Shown here in pieces: positions 33,172 through 42,300 of a stretch of DNA of 64,000 nt. Under the pieces are notes generated by a model. It was not told the DNA's origin. It did no database searches and was given only the letters and a program-made list of their open reading frames with translations. A program made the translations under genes and the position numbers. This stretch comes from Kribbella voronezhensis (GTDB lineage Bacteria > Actinomycetota > Actinomycetes > Propionibacteriales > Kribbellaceae). Numbering within the stretch: the stretch's first letter is position 1; each line of letters opens with the position of its first letter. The DNA lies in the NCBI RefSeq assembly GCF_004365175.1, contig NZ_SOCE01000001.1, positions 3,789,403 to 3,853,402 of the forward strand. Direction: 5' to 3'.

Positions 33172-33777
33172 ATGATCCAGCGCGACGACGCAAGCCCGAT
33201 TCCCCGCCCCGGCGGCCGAACGGCCCGGGTGCGCGCCGACGTCCTCGCCGCGGTCGAACGCGAACTCGCCGCGAGCGGCTACGACAACCTCACGATCGAA
33301 ATGGTCGCGGCATCGTCCGGCGTTCACCGGACGACGATCTACCGCCGCTGGGGAAGCGTCGCCGGCCTGCTGGTCGACCTGCTCGCGTCCGGTGCCGACG
33401 ACGACTGGCAGCCGGCCGACACGGGATCACTGGAAGCCGACCTGATCCGCCTCAACCGGGAGGTCCGCGACGCGCTCGCTCAGCAGCCCTCACTCACCGG
33501 GGCCGTGATCGCCGCCTCGTTCCGCACCGCCGAAGCGGCCGAGGCGCTCACGTCGTTCTGGCAGGATCGCTATGTCCGCAGCGAGGTCGTGGTCAGCCGT
33601 GCGATCGATCGCGGCGAGATCCCCTCGGACACCGACGCGCAGCGCTTGCTGATCGCGTGCACCGCGCCGGTCTACCACCAACTCGTCCTGCTCCGGCAGC
33701 CGATGACCCGCGCAGCCGCGGATCGCGCGGCCAAAGACGCTGCCGCTGCAGCTCGCGCCGGCGTGTATGTGCGCTAG
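33172..33777 (+). CDS. TetR-family regulator
   Basis: This 201-residue repressor has an HTH 'LTIEMVAASSGVHRTTIYRRWGSVAGLL' at about residues 41-68 and a TetR C-terminal domain of the type found in AcrR-like repressors ('RYVRSEVVVSRAIDRGEIP'). It is divergent from the Vgb-like gene and the dyad between them is its likely operator. By analogy with streptogramin-sensing TetR proteins such as VarR/Pip it might sense a streptogramin, which is inference. Confidence 0.83.
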   Translation: MIQRDDASPIPRPGGRTARVRADVLAAVERELAASGYDNLTIEMVAASSGVHRTTIYRRWGSVAGLLVDLLASGADDDWQPADTGSLEADLIRLNREVRDALAQQPSLTGAVIAASFRTAEAAEALTSFWQDRYVRSEVVVSRAIDRGEIPSDTDAQRLLIACTAPVYHQLVLLRQPMTRAAADRAAKDAAAAARAGVYVR

Positions 33778-33797
33778 CCGTCAGGAGCAAGTCGGTG

Positions 33798-34790
33798 CTA
33801 GCAGCCGCAGGAGCTGCGATGGACCAAGGTGGGGTCGAGCCGGATGCTGCGGGCCGGTTGATCAGGGTCGTCGATGCGCGACGTGATCAGCTCGACCGCT
33901 GTGGCGGCCAGTTCGTGATGCGGCTGTGCGATCGTCGTCAGGCGCGGCTCGAACAGGTCCGCCCAGGCGAAGTCGTCGAACGCCGCCAGCGCGATGTCCG
34001 CCGGCACCGACAAGCCGGCGTCGCGCAGCGCCCGCATCGCGCCGATCGTCATCTTGTTGTTCGCCACGACCAACGCGGTCGGCGGATCCGGCAGCTGAAG
34101 CAGTTGCGCCGTCGCCCCGCGGGCCGGCTCGGCATCCGAGGAGCCGCCCCGCAGCAGCTCCTCGTCGTACCGGAGGTTCGCCCGGTCGAGTCCGAGCCGG
34201 TAGCCCGCGACCCGCTCCTTCGTGGTCGCCAGTCCGGCCAACCCGCTGACCATCCCGATCCTGCGGTGACCGCGGCCGGCCAGGTGCTCGACCAGGTGCG
34301 ACGTCGCCTCGACATTCTCCGTGCCGACCTCATCGAGTCCCGACCCGATCAACCGGTCGACCAGCACCACGGGAACCCGGCTGCGGTGCAGATACTCCAG
34401 CGTCCGCTCCGGGGCCGGTGACGCCGCCAGGATGATCCCGTCGGCCCGGCGCTCGTGCAGATCCCTGGCCACCTTGAGTTCGTGCTCCGGATCGTCGTGG
34501 GTGTCGGCGATCAGGATCGAGTACCCGCGCCGTTCGGCCTCCGCCTGGAGATGGTGGGCCAGCTCCCCGAAGTACGGATTGGAGATCGACGACAGCGCCA
34601 GCCCGATCGTGTCCGTCTTCGACATCACCAGCGACCGCGCGACGGTGTTCGGCACGTACCCCGTCTCGCGGACCGCGGTGAGCACGGCCTCCCGGGTGTC
34701 CGGCGCCACGAACCGCGTCTCGTTCAGCACATGAGAAACCGTCGTCACCGAAACCCTGGCCCGCCTGGCCACATCCGCCATCTTCACCAC
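33798..34790 (-). CDS. LacI-family transcriptional regulator
   Basis: This 330-residue regulator has the LacI HTH ('MADVARRARVSVTTVSHVLNE') with hinge helix and a sugar-binding-protein-like effector domain. The GTG at 34790 begins MVKMADVA as in many relatives. It has no sugar operon beside it, and the nearest genes are TetR, convergent on one side, and LCP, upstream on the same strand. Its target is probably elsewhere, perhaps the secreted DUF4091 protein further on. Confidence 0.85.
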   Translation of the reverse strand: MVKMADVARRARVSVTTVSHVLNETRFVAPDTREAVLTAVRETGYVPNTVARSLVMSKTDTIGLALSSISNPYFGELAHHLQAEAERRGYSILIADTHDDPEHELKVARDLHERRADGIILAASPAPERTLEYLHRSRVPVVLVDRLIGSGLDEVGTENVEATSHLVEHLAGRGHRRIGMVSGLAGLATTKERVAGYRLGLDRANLRYDEELLRGGSSDAEPARGATAQLLQLPDPPTALVVANNKMTIGAMRALRDAGLSVPADIALAAFDDFAWADLFEPRLTTIAQPHHELAATAVELITSRIDDPDQPARSIRLDPTLVHRSSCGC

Positions 34791-34826
34791 AGGCCCATTC
34801 TCCTCTCGGGCCTGGTACTTCGGGCG

Positions 34827-36380
34827 CTACTGCGGGTCGTAGGCGCAGGAGCTCTCCAGGTCGCCGGCCTCGGTACCGGGCTTCCGCGGGGTGACCTTCC
34901 CGGTCGGCTTGCCGGTGGGCCGGTTGGTGGATCTGGCGACCGGATTCGTCTTCGGCGCCAGCGCGGTGGCAACGATCTCACGCATGGCCGCGTAGTTGGG
35001 GTTGCGGCCGTTCGGGAAGTTCTTCTGCTTGTCCAGGTCGACGTTGCTGATCTTGGCCGACTTGACCCGCTGGCCGAGGCCGACGAACTGGGGCAGCAGA
35101 TTCTGTGGGATGTCGGTACGGATCAGCTTCTCGCCGGCCTTGGCGATCGACTGGTAGTTGGCGAGGACGTTCTGCGGGGTGGCTCGTTCCACCAGCGCCT
35201 TGATGGTGCAGTGCTGGCGGGCCTGCCGGGCGAGGTCCGCGCCGGGCACCTGGTACCGGCCGCGGGCGAACCAGAGCGCGTCGAAGCCGTTCAGGTGGCG
35301 GTTGGGACCCGGCTTCAGATAGCGCCCCGGCGGGATGTGCTTGTCGTCGTCGCCACCGACCGGGACCGGGTAGTTGATGTTCACGGTGATCCCGCCGAGC
35401 GCCTCGACCATCTGCTCGAAGCCGGACAGGTTGATCTGCAGGTAGTAGTGCAGTTTCAGCCCGAGTGCCTCACCGACCGACACCTTCAGGATGTCGGCGC
35501 CCTGGTTGTCGGACGGTCCGAGAATCCCGTCGTGCAGTTTCGGGATGTTCCGGTACATCGCGTCCAGATAGAACGCGTCCTGCTCGACATCGCCCTTCTT
35601 CGGGTCCCAGAAGCCGGTCGGGTAGAACTTGTGCAGCGGCGAATCCTTCGGGAACGGCATCCGCATGAAGTTCCTGGTCAGCGAGATCAGCTTCGTGTCG
35701 CCGGTCCTGGTGTCGATGCTGGCGACCATCACCGTGTCGGTCCGGGTGCCTTGCCGCCCCGCCCCGTCGTCGGCGCCGAGCAGCAACAGGTTGAGCCGCG
35801 GCAGTTGCGCCCACGGGTCCTTCTTGTTCGCGATCGTCGGCCGGGTGGCGCTCTTGGAATTGCCGTCGGCGAACACGTGCGTCACCAGGTCGCGCTGGGC
35901 GAGCAGATTCTGCGCGCCCAGCGCTGTCCCGGACGCGATCGTGCAACACACCAGCCCGATCACGAACGACCCACCCAGCCGCGCCCCGAGCCCGGACCCC
36001 AACGGCCGCAGCATCTTGTACGACGTGACGACGATCGTCACCCACAAGAGCGCGACGACGGCGAGTCCGGCGATGATCCAGAGCAACAGGTTCGGGTCGA
36101 GCGCCCACTTGATCACATCGTCGCGCCGGGCCAACCCGACGTACGCGGCAGTGCCGAGAAACGCGACGGTGAGACCGGTGACGAAGACACCGAGCCGCGT
36201 CCGCCCGGCCACCAAGTACGCAGTACCAGGCACTGCGGCACCCAAGACGGCGAGCACCAGTGCACCGAGCGCGGACCGTTGCCGGCCGCTCGGTGCGGCC
36301 CGGCGGGCGGCTCGTGGCTTGGCCCGCCGCGCTCTGGTCGCCCTGCTGCTTTCGTGAATTCTGCTGCCTCTTGGGGACAT
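34827..36380 (-). CDS. LytR-CpsA-Psr (LCP) family protein
   Basis: This 517-residue protein has an N-terminal cytoplasmic basic segment, about four membrane helices (roughly residues 36-60, 65-85, 100-125 and 135-160) and an extracellular LCP domain ('LLLLGADDGAGRQGTRTDTVMVASID', 'LISLTRNFMRMPFP', 'ALGGITVNINYPVPV'). LCP enzymes ligate teichoic acids, arabinogalactan or capsule chains to peptidoglycan. The multi-helix N-terminus is unusual for LCP proteins, which mostly have one helix. ATG 36380 is preferred, while GTG 36437 is possible. The C-terminus is a Thr/Pro/Lys-rich linker ending in CAYDPQ. Confidence 0.87.
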   Translation of the reverse strand: MSPRGSRIHESSRATRARRAKPRAARRAAPSGRQRSALGALVLAVLGAAVPGTAYLVAGRTRLGVFVTGLTVAFLGTAAYVGLARRDDVIKWALDPNLLLWIIAGLAVVALLWVTIVVTSYKMLRPLGSGLGARLGGSFVIGLVCCTIASGTALGAQNLLAQRDLVTHVFADGNSKSATRPTIANKKDPWAQLPRLNLLLLGADDGAGRQGTRTDTVMVASIDTRTGDTKLISLTRNFMRMPFPKDSPLHKFYPTGFWDPKKGDVEQDAFYLDAMYRNIPKLHDGILGPSDNQGADILKVSVGEALGLKLHYYLQINLSGFEQMVEALGGITVNINYPVPVGGDDDKHIPPGRYLKPGPNRHLNGFDALWFARGRYQVPGADLARQARQHCTIKALVERATPQNVLANYQSIAKAGEKLIRTDIPQNLLPQFVGLGQRVKSAKISNVDLDKQKNFPNGRNPNYAAMREIVATALAPKTNPVARSTNRPTGKPTGKVTPRKPGTEAGDLESSCAYDPQ

Positions 36381-36645
36381 GGCTCCACTCGGTGGCCGGG
36401 AACAGGACGGTCGGACGCGTCCCCTGTTCGCGTCCACCCCCTCTGACTCGTTGTCGCGGCAGAAAGTTCGGCGCGATTTCCGGCGCGCTCATGCGCTCGC
36501 ACCGAGCCAGGCCTGGTTGGGAACTGCTCGGGGTGGGCACAAAGGCTGCGGTTCGGCGCTCGGGTGGGAGAAGGGTTTTGGGCCCGGCTGGCAAGTACGG
36601 GTGAGGACGCGCTCTTCCGAAGAGTGCGGCGTGAGGAGTTCTGGG

Positions 36646-37518
36646 ATGCGGATGACGAGGATCGCCATGCTCGGGATCGTGGTGGCGGTCGCGGGAGTGG
36701 CCCTGTACGGAGTACCGGCCAGTCCGTTCGACCACAAGGACGTTCCGATCCGGCCGGCCGCTCACTCGTCGGTCGATCCGGACGACTCCGCCGGCAAGAA
36801 CAGCCCCGACGGCACGGACGCCAGCGGCGAGCAGGACCCAGGCACGCCGGATCCAGATGCACAGTCAGGCGACCAGAAGCCGGGCTACCAGACGTCGGCG
36901 TCGACGCCGGGCGACGACTCGCGGATCACCTATCCGGATCGCGGCACCGTCTCGTACTCGGTCCTCCCCGGCGACCCCACAACCATCGGTAGCTCCGGTC
37001 GGCTGATGAAGTTCCAGATCGCCATCGAGGGTGGGATCCAGGGGGTCGACGGGCCGGCGTTCGCCAAGTTCATCCGCGACACGTACGGCGCCCCGCAGGG
37101 CTGGGCGTCAGCCGGCCGATGGCGATTCCGCCAGGTCGGCCCGGGACAGCCCGCCGACTTCAAGCTCCTGCTCGTCACGCCCGATACCCGCGACACCCTC
37201 TGCGGCGGCGGCCCGGACCGCTACACGAGCTGCCGGATCGCCGATCGCGTCGTACTGAACGTCGCGCGGTGGGCCCACGCAGTACCGAACTACGGCGCCT
37301 CGCTGACGGCGTACCGCCAGTACATGGTCAACCACGAAACCGGCCACCGCCTCGGCAACCACCACGAACTCTGCCGCGGCCCGGGTCAGCCGGCGCCTGT
37401 GATGGAACAGCAGACGCTCGGCTTACACGGGTGCGTCGCAAACTCGTGGCCCTACCTCAACGGCACCCGCTACAAGGGCCGCGCCGGGCAGTACAACGAC
37501 CCCATTCCGACCAGCTAG
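36646..37518 (+). CDS. DUF3152 secreted protein with metzincin-like zinc site
   Basis: This 290-residue protein has an N-terminal signal anchor (about residues 5-24), a low-complexity Asp/Pro/Gly linker to about 95 and a DUF3152 domain. The domain ends with HETGHRLGNHH (230-240), an HExxHxxGxxH zinc motif, and Met253 in 'PVMEQQT', the place of a Met-turn. DUF3152 is usually called unknown; the motif suggests a zinc metallopeptidase. GAGGAG sits seven bases before ATG 36646. It is divergent from the LCP gene, which also acts at the cell wall. Confidence 0.78.
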   Translation: MRMTRIAMLGIVVAVAGVALYGVPASPFDHKDVPIRPAAHSSVDPDDSAGKNSPDGTDASGEQDPGTPDPDAQSGDQKPGYQTSASTPGDDSRITYPDRGTVSYSVLPGDPTTIGSSGRLMKFQIAIEGGIQGVDGPAFAKFIRDTYGAPQGWASAGRWRFRQVGPGQPADFKLLLVTPDTRDTLCGGGPDRYTSCRIADRVVLNVARWAHAVPNYGASLTAYRQYMVNHETGHRLGNHHELCRGPGQPAPVMEQQTLGLHGCVANSWPYLNGTRYKGRAGQYNDPIPTS

Positions 37519-37884
37519 TTACTCCTGGATGATCGAGAGGATGTTGCCCGCCGGGTCCTTGAACCAGGCGATCAACGGGCCGCCACCGCGGACGATCCCC
37601 ACCTCGTCGTGCTTGTCGTTGTAGCGCTCGAACACGATGCCGCGAGCGATGAGTTCCTTCGCGGCGGCGTCGATGTCGTCCACCGGGAAGTTGAGAATCG
37701 TGTACTCCGCGGGAACGTGCTCCGACTTCGGGTAGACCAGGACCGGGATGCCGCCGGCGATCCGCAGCCGCAGCATCCCGTGCTGCTCGCTCACGTCCAG
37801 CCCGAGCGTCTCGCCGTAGAACTTCTTCGCCGCCGCGATGTCGTCCACCGCGAACCCGCTGAAAGCCTTCGTCTCCTTGAACAT
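37519..37884 (-). CDS. VOC-superfamily protein
   Basis: This 121-residue protein has the VOC fold: '[36 protein letters not shown]', '[21 protein letters not shown]' and '[17 protein letters not shown]'. It resembles the small glyoxalase-like proteins of actinomycetes with no known substrate. Metal ligand pattern is not clear. ATG 37884 is chosen for the usual family start. Its stop abuts that of the DUF3152 gene on the other strand. Confidence 0.8.
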   Translation of the reverse strand: MFKETKAFSGFAVDDIAAAKKFYGETLGLDVSEQHGMLRLRIAGGIPVLVYPKSEHVPAEYTILNFPVDDIDAAAKELIARGIVFERYNDKHDEVGIVRGGGPLIAWFKDPAGNILSIIQE

Positions 37885-38006
37885 CGCGCCCTCCACTCCC
37901 GAGGCGCCCCAGCGGTGCCTCTCACCCGAACGTCGAGACCACCACCAGAACTTCGACACGTTCCGGCCCGTCGCCTCGGTGCCGGTCAGTTCGGCTGCTG
38001 GGGTGG

Positions 38007-38549
38007 TCAGTTGTTGAGAGCGGTGGGATGTGTGACGGCCGCGGTGACCGCGGCGGATTCGAGGCCGTCGGCGACCGTGTGGAGGAGGCGGGCCAGCTGG
38101 GCGGCGTCCGCCGGGCCGAGGATGCCGGTGATGACGTCGAGGACGCGGACGGTCAGGGCGTCGAGCTGGGACAGCCGCGCCTGGCCGAGGCCGGTGACGG
38201 CGAGCTGCGGCGTCGTACGGACCAGGCCGAGGGCCGCGAGCTCCGCGATCGCCAGCTCCGCCTCGCCTGCGGTGGTGCCGACCTGCTCGGCGACTCCCGC
38301 GGCGGAGTCGCGGCCGTTGGAGATCGCGCTCAGCACCAGCGCGGCCGGCATCTTCATCCCGACGGCGTCCTGGAGGCCGAGGATCAGGGGGTGGGCGTGT
38401 CCACGGACCCGCTCCACCGCGTCGAGCAGCCGGAGCGCGTCACCGACGTCGCCGATCAGGTGCTCGGTCTGAACTGTGGCGATCCCGGTGGCCTGCACGA
38501 TCCGGTCAGGGACCGCCAGAGCCTTGGTTCCAGCGTCTTCGATGGTCAC
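38007..38549 (-). CDS. Putative winged-helix (MarR-like) regulator
   Basis: This 180-residue protein has helices and a winged-helix-like segment '[41 protein letters not shown]' (about residues 70-120), then '[25 protein letters not shown]' helices, resembling MarR proteins. GTG at 38549 is the best start. A divergent small gene lies 269 bp away. Target and ligand are unknown and the family call is weaker than for the other regulators. Confidence 0.5.
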   Translation of the reverse strand: MTIEDAGTKALAVPDRIVQATGIATVQTEHLIGDVGDALRLLDAVERVRGHAHPLILGLQDAVGMKMPAALVLSAISNGRDSAAGVAEQVGTTAGEAELAIAELAALGLVRTTPQLAVTGLGQARLSQLDALTVRVLDVITGILGPADAAQLARLLHTVADGLESAAVTAAVTHPTALNN

Positions 38550-38817
38550 GCCTTCCAGCCTACGGAGTCGTTCCGACAGCCCGGCGTGTCGAAGCTGAGG
38601 AAACGCTGTGAATTGCCGATGAATCTGCATCCGAAAAGACGTTCGAAAGGGATCGGAAAGAGTTTCAGATTTTCTGGACAACTGCCCAAAAAACGTCCGT
38701 GACTTACCGTCCGCGTCGTCCGTTGGACCTAACGTGACGGTGAACACACGGCGCACCGACACCGCGCTCGCCCGCGAATCCAGGCCGACCACCAAGAGAC
38801 ACCAGCCAGGAGGACCA

Positions 38818-39048
38818 GTGACAACCGCCACCGCCATCCAGACGTCTGAGCGCCGACGTGTACGCGTCTGGTTCGGTGAGCACGTGATCGCCGACTACAA
38901 CGCCGAGCCGGCGTTGGCCGAGCGGTACGCCCACGCCATGAGCCGTCGTTTCGCCGGACTGCGGGTCACCAACGACCCGATGCCCGCCGTCGACCGGCTC
39001 CCCGACCCCCTGCCCGGCGAGCGCATGTGGGATGTAGCCCCCCGCTAG
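38818..39048 (+). CDS. Small conserved protein of unknown function
   Basis: This 76-residue protein has 'RRVRVWFGEHVIADYNAEPALAERYAHAMSRRF', a short mixed sequence without membrane helix or cysteine. I recall similar small proteins in actinomycetes but not a function. GTG 38818 has an excellent GGAGG six bases upstream. It follows an AT-rich stretch (about 38630-38700) that may hold its promoter, and is followed by two hairpins, so it is a monocistronic unit. Confidence 0.6.
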   Translation: MTTATAIQTSERRRVRVWFGEHVIADYNAEPALAERYAHAMSRRFAGLRVTNDPMPAVDRLPDPLPGERMWDVAPR

Positions 39049-39058
39049 TCCAATGATC

Positions 39059-39100
39059 GGCGGCAAGCGAGTGCGGGCGCTCTGCCCCTCGCTTGCCGCC
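39059..39100 (+). terminator. Hairpin after the small gene
   Basis: GGCGGCAAGCGAG (39059-39071) pairs with CTCGCTTGCCGCC (39088-39100) around a 16-base loop, 10 bases after the stop. No U-tract directly follows. Confidence 0.65.
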
Positions 39101-39141
39101 CTCAATCCCCTGATGCGCCTGATCCCCTGTCCCCACGATCG

Positions 39142-39186
39142 ACGTCCGCACCGCCTCCAGCATGAAGCGGTGCGGACGTTCTTTTT
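39142..39186 (+). terminator. Classic intrinsic terminator with T-tract
   Basis: ACGTCCGCACCGC (39142-39154) pairs with GCGGTGCGGACGT (39167-39179) and is followed at once by TCTTTTT. A factor-independent terminator with a U-tract is rare in this GC-rich window and insulates the next VOC gene. Confidence 0.85.
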
Positions 39187-39294
39187 CGTACTGCGGCAGC
39201 CGGCTCCTGCCCCCGGGCATGTCGAGCCGCGTCGTGCGGCTCCGACGTCCAGCGCGTGAGCTGATCGTCAGCTCTCGTGACGGAGGAGATCGAG

Positions 39295-39660
39295 ATGGAC
39301 AAGCCTGTGCTGAACAGTCTGCTGCTGGGCAGTACCGATCCGGAGCGGTTGAAGAAGTGGTACGTCGACGGGTTCCACGCCGAGGTGAACGGTTACGGCA
39401 ACCTTGACCTCGGCGGCTTCGTCATGGTGATCGAGAAGCGCGACGACGTAGCCGCCGCGACCGTCGAGCCCGGGCGGGTCGTGCTCAACTTCGCCGTCGA
39501 GGACATCGAGGCAGCCGCCGCCCACCTGCGGACCCTCGCCGTCGACTGGCTGGTCGAACCCGAGGACCGCGGCGTCGGCTGGTTCGCCACGCTGGTCGAC
39601 CCTGACGGCAACTACGTCCAGTTGATCCAGATGAAACCCGAGTACTACGCCAACCTCTGA
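39295..39660 (+). CDS. VOC-superfamily protein
   Basis: This 121-residue VOC protein has 'NSLLLGSTDPERLKKWYVDGFHAEV', 'VVLNFAVEDIEAAAAHLRTLAV' and 'DPDGNYVQLIQMKPEY'. It is of the same fold as the VOC proteins at 29131 and 37519 but not obviously a recent copy. GGAGGA lies seven bases before ATG 39295, which outranks the GTG at 39277. The substrate is unknown. It is insulated by hairpins on both sides. Confidence 0.82.
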   Translation: MDKPVLNSLLLGSTDPERLKKWYVDGFHAEVNGYGNLDLGGFVMVIEKRDDVAAATVEPGRVVLNFAVEDIEAAAAHLRTLAVDWLVEPEDRGVGWFATLVDPDGNYVQLIQMKPEYYANL

Positions 39661-39666
39661 CCGGCC

Positions 39667-39695
39667 GGCCGGCCGGCTCACCCACCAGGTGAGCC
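39667..39695. terminator. Bidirectional hairpin between convergent genes
   Basis: GGCCGGCTCACC (39667-39678) pairs with GGTGAGCCGGCC (39684-39695), 12 perfect pairs with a 5-base loop, between the VOC stop (39660) and the end of the facing glycoside hydrolase-like gene. Confidence 0.75.
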
Positions 39696-39707
39696 GGCCC
39701 ACCGAGT

Positions 39708-42203
39708 TCAGTACACCTCGATGTCGTCCAGGAAGACGCCGTCGGCGCTGGCGGTGAAGGTGCGGGTGAAGGCCACCTTCACGTACCGGGCCTGCACCGG
39801 CGCGAAGCGAACTTCGTACCGGTTGCCCGAGGCATCGTTCGGCCGGGTCACTCCACCCCGGTCGGTCCACGTCTGGCCGTCGTCACTGGTCAGCACGCGC
39901 ATGGTGTCGGGGCGGTAGCCGGAGTACTCGACATACCCCTGCATGTCCGCCTCGCGCACCACCTTCGAGGCACCCAGATCGAACGAGACGTCGAACGCCT
40001 TCGTCTCACCCGGTCCGCCCTGGATGACGTACGGGCGGCCGTCGCCCCAGTTGTCGGAGATCACGCCGTCCGTCGACTCCAGCCCGGTCGCGTCCGGGAA
40101 CCGGTCCGGCGGCGTCCACGACTTCGTGTACGTCCTCCCGCCGACCAGGTTCGGCCGCGGCAACGCGAAGCCGGCCACCTTGAAGCCGACCAGGTCCGGC
40201 GCCGCCTCCTTGAGCCGCACGTAGCGAGCCTTCGCGTTGATCCCGACGAAGTCCTCACCCCCGTCGGTCGCCGTACGCCGGGCCGCGTCGACCCAGTTCA
40301 CGCCGTCGTACGACGTCTGGATCGTGTACGCCGTGGGATGCGTGGCGCCCCAGCGAAGGGAGACACCGTCGACCTGGTGCTGCGAGCCGAGATCCGCGGC
40401 CGCGCCGGTCTTGATCGTCGCCGCGAGGTCACGGGCTGCCAGCGGCTTCCCCGCGGCCGCGTCGAGGACGAGCGACCGGATCCGGTCGAGGAAGGTGACG
40501 TCGCCGGTGAACGTGCCCGGCTTGCTGGCCAGCGCCAGGGCCAGGTCCGTGGCGAGGTCCGGGTGGGTCTTCTTCAGGATCGTCACCACCTCCCAGTCCT
40601 CGATGCCGTCCCGCAGCGACTCCAGCCGGAGCGTGCGCTCGAGCAGGTTGTGCTCGCGGTCGGGATTGACCACCCAGTAGTCGCCCTTGACGTCCTGGTC
40701 GTCCATCGAGATGTTCCAGTTGTTGAAGGCCCACTGCAGATGGCCGTTCGCGTTCCGGGCGGCCGCGAGCCAGCCGATCAGCCGCTGGTAGTACTCCGGC
40801 TGGTCGATGAAGCGGTTGAGGTAGCCCAGCGTCGGGATGTTGCAGTTGTAGAGCCACAGGTCCTTGCCCTCAGCCCGGGCCTGGTCGAAGGGGCCGGGGT
40901 TCCACTCGTAGTTGAGCAGGTTGGGAATGGTGATGTCCTCGCGCTTGCTCACCTCGCTGGCGACCGGGTCGGAGAAGGTGGCGTCACCGATCTTCACGTC
41001 CGGCCAGATCGCCTTCACCTCGTCGAAGATGCCGTTCCAGCCGTTGCGGCCGGCGTCACCCTGCGGCTCGTCGCCGATGTGCATCCACCACAGCTTCTCC
41101 CAGCCCATCGCCTTCACGTGATCACGCAGCGCGGCGACGTACTGATCGACCCAGCTGGTGCCATCGGGTGAGTCCCACGGGACGAGCTTCTTCACCGCTT
41201 TGCCGTCCGGCCCGGCGGCCAGCGTCTCCATGTCCCAGTGGGTGCCGGAGTTCGGGCCGCCGTTCACCCAGAAGCCTTCGAGCCGGCTGACCGTGCCACG
41301 GTCGCGGAAGAACTTCACCACCTGGTCGATGGCGCTCCAGTCGAAATGAACCTTGCCGTCGGCATCGACCGTCGTCCCGCCCTGCAGCAACAAAGTTGCC
41401 ATCGGCAACGTGAGGTCGTTGTTCCGGTACTCCTTGCGGACCTTGGCGTAGTCCTCCATCAACTGCCACCACTTCGGGGTGAACGGGGAGTAGCCGTAGT
41501 TCGCGAGCATCGTCTCGACCGGCGGTTCCTGGTACGACACGGTGCCGAAGAACAGCGTCCACTCGACGTCGGTGAAGCCGCTGTCCTTCGCGTCGGGAAT
41601 GGTGACCGGCCGGACGTTCACCGACAGCGGGACGACCATGGTGCCCTGGTCGGTCTCGACCCGGACCGAGCCGCGGTAGACACCGCCGGCTGCGGACTTG
41701 GGGACGTGGACCCGCACCCAGATCGGCTGGGTGGTGTTCGCGGCGACCGTGGTACTGGGGGAGTTCGACAGGCCGTCGGGGAAGTTGTCCGGGGCCGGGC
41801 GGCTCGGCGCGTACACGTACTGGTTCCCGCCGAACACCGAGTTGTGGTTGAGCGCGGTGAACTTGACGAAGTTGTAGGTCAGGTTCGACGCGGGGATCTC
41901 GCGGAGCCCGGCCCGGAGTGGGCCGAAGCTGACGCGCTTGATCGTGAACGCCTTCGACCGGCGGACGGCGACCTGCCCGGCCTCGAACTCGTTCCGGGCG
42001 GTGTCGAGCGAGACCCCGGCGGTTGCTCCACTGTCGGACGGCAGCGAGTCGGGGAACAGGTGGGTCGAGGCCCTTGCGGCCCACACCTGGGTCTGTACTG
42101 CGGCTTCCGCGGCGGCGGCGCCGTTGGACCGATAGGTGGTCAGAGCGGTGATGCTGGCCGTCGCCACCAGGGCGGCGAGCACCTTACGACCGGTTGGATT
42201 CAT
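39708..42203 (-). CDS. Secreted DUF4091 glycoside hydrolase-like protein with C-terminal discoidin-like domains
   Basis: This 831-residue protein has a Sec signal (about residues 5-33), a beta-sandwich N-domain with 'TVAANTTQPIWVRVHVPKSAAGGVYRGSV', a TIM-barrel DUF4091 region with 'LWWMHIGDEPQGD' (GDEP at 377-380, matching the acid-rich site of GH123-like enzymes) and 'NYEWNPGPFDQARAEGKDLW'. It ends in two F5/8-type (discoidin) carbohydrate-binding modules (about 610-700 and 720-831). It probably cleaves an amino-sugar glycan outside the cell. ATG 42203 has AGGAGG upstream; an ATG at 42239 is less likely. Confidence 0.8.
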   Translation of the reverse strand: MNPTGRKVLAALVATASITALTTYRSNGAAAAEAAVQTQVWAARASTHLFPDSLPSDSGATAGVSLDTARNEFEAGQVAVRRSKAFTIKRVSFGPLRAGLREIPASNLTYNFVKFTALNHNSVFGGNQYVYAPSRPAPDNFPDGLSNSPSTTVAANTTQPIWVRVHVPKSAAGGVYRGSVRVETDQGTMVVPLSVNVRPVTIPDAKDSGFTDVEWTLFFGTVSYQEPPVETMLANYGYSPFTPKWWQLMEDYAKVRKEYRNNDLTLPMATLLLQGGTTVDADGKVHFDWSAIDQVVKFFRDRGTVSRLEGFWVNGGPNSGTHWDMETLAAGPDGKAVKKLVPWDSPDGTSWVDQYVAALRDHVKAMGWEKLWWMHIGDEPQGDAGRNGWNGIFDEVKAIWPDVKIGDATFSDPVASEVSKREDITIPNLLNYEWNPGPFDQARAEGKDLWLYNCNIPTLGYLNRFIDQPEYYQRLIGWLAAARNANGHLQWAFNNWNISMDDQDVKGDYWVVNPDREHNLLERTLRLESLRDGIEDWEVVTILKKTHPDLATDLALALASKPGTFTGDVTFLDRIRSLVLDAAAGKPLAARDLAATIKTGAAADLGSQHQVDGVSLRWGATHPTAYTIQTSYDGVNWVDAARRTATDGGEDFVGINAKARYVRLKEAAPDLVGFKVAGFALPRPNLVGGRTYTKSWTPPDRFPDATGLESTDGVISDNWGDGRPYVIQGGPGETKAFDVSFDLGASKVVREADMQGYVEYSGYRPDTMRVLTSDDGQTWTDRGGVTRPNDASGNRYEVRFAPVQARYVKVAFTRTFTASADGVFLDDIEVY

Positions 42204-42300
42204 CGGAGGAACCTCCTGCTGACGGTCAGGAATCCTCATTCTTGAAGCTGGGCACCAGCACGTCGACCAACCCGACTAGACCACTCAAGGGGAGCGGCAG

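Noticed and set aside
34455-36446. 663-codon forward frame opposite the LCP gene
   Set aside because: It is an Arg/Val/Gln-rich antisense shadow of the LCP and LacI genes with no family similarity.
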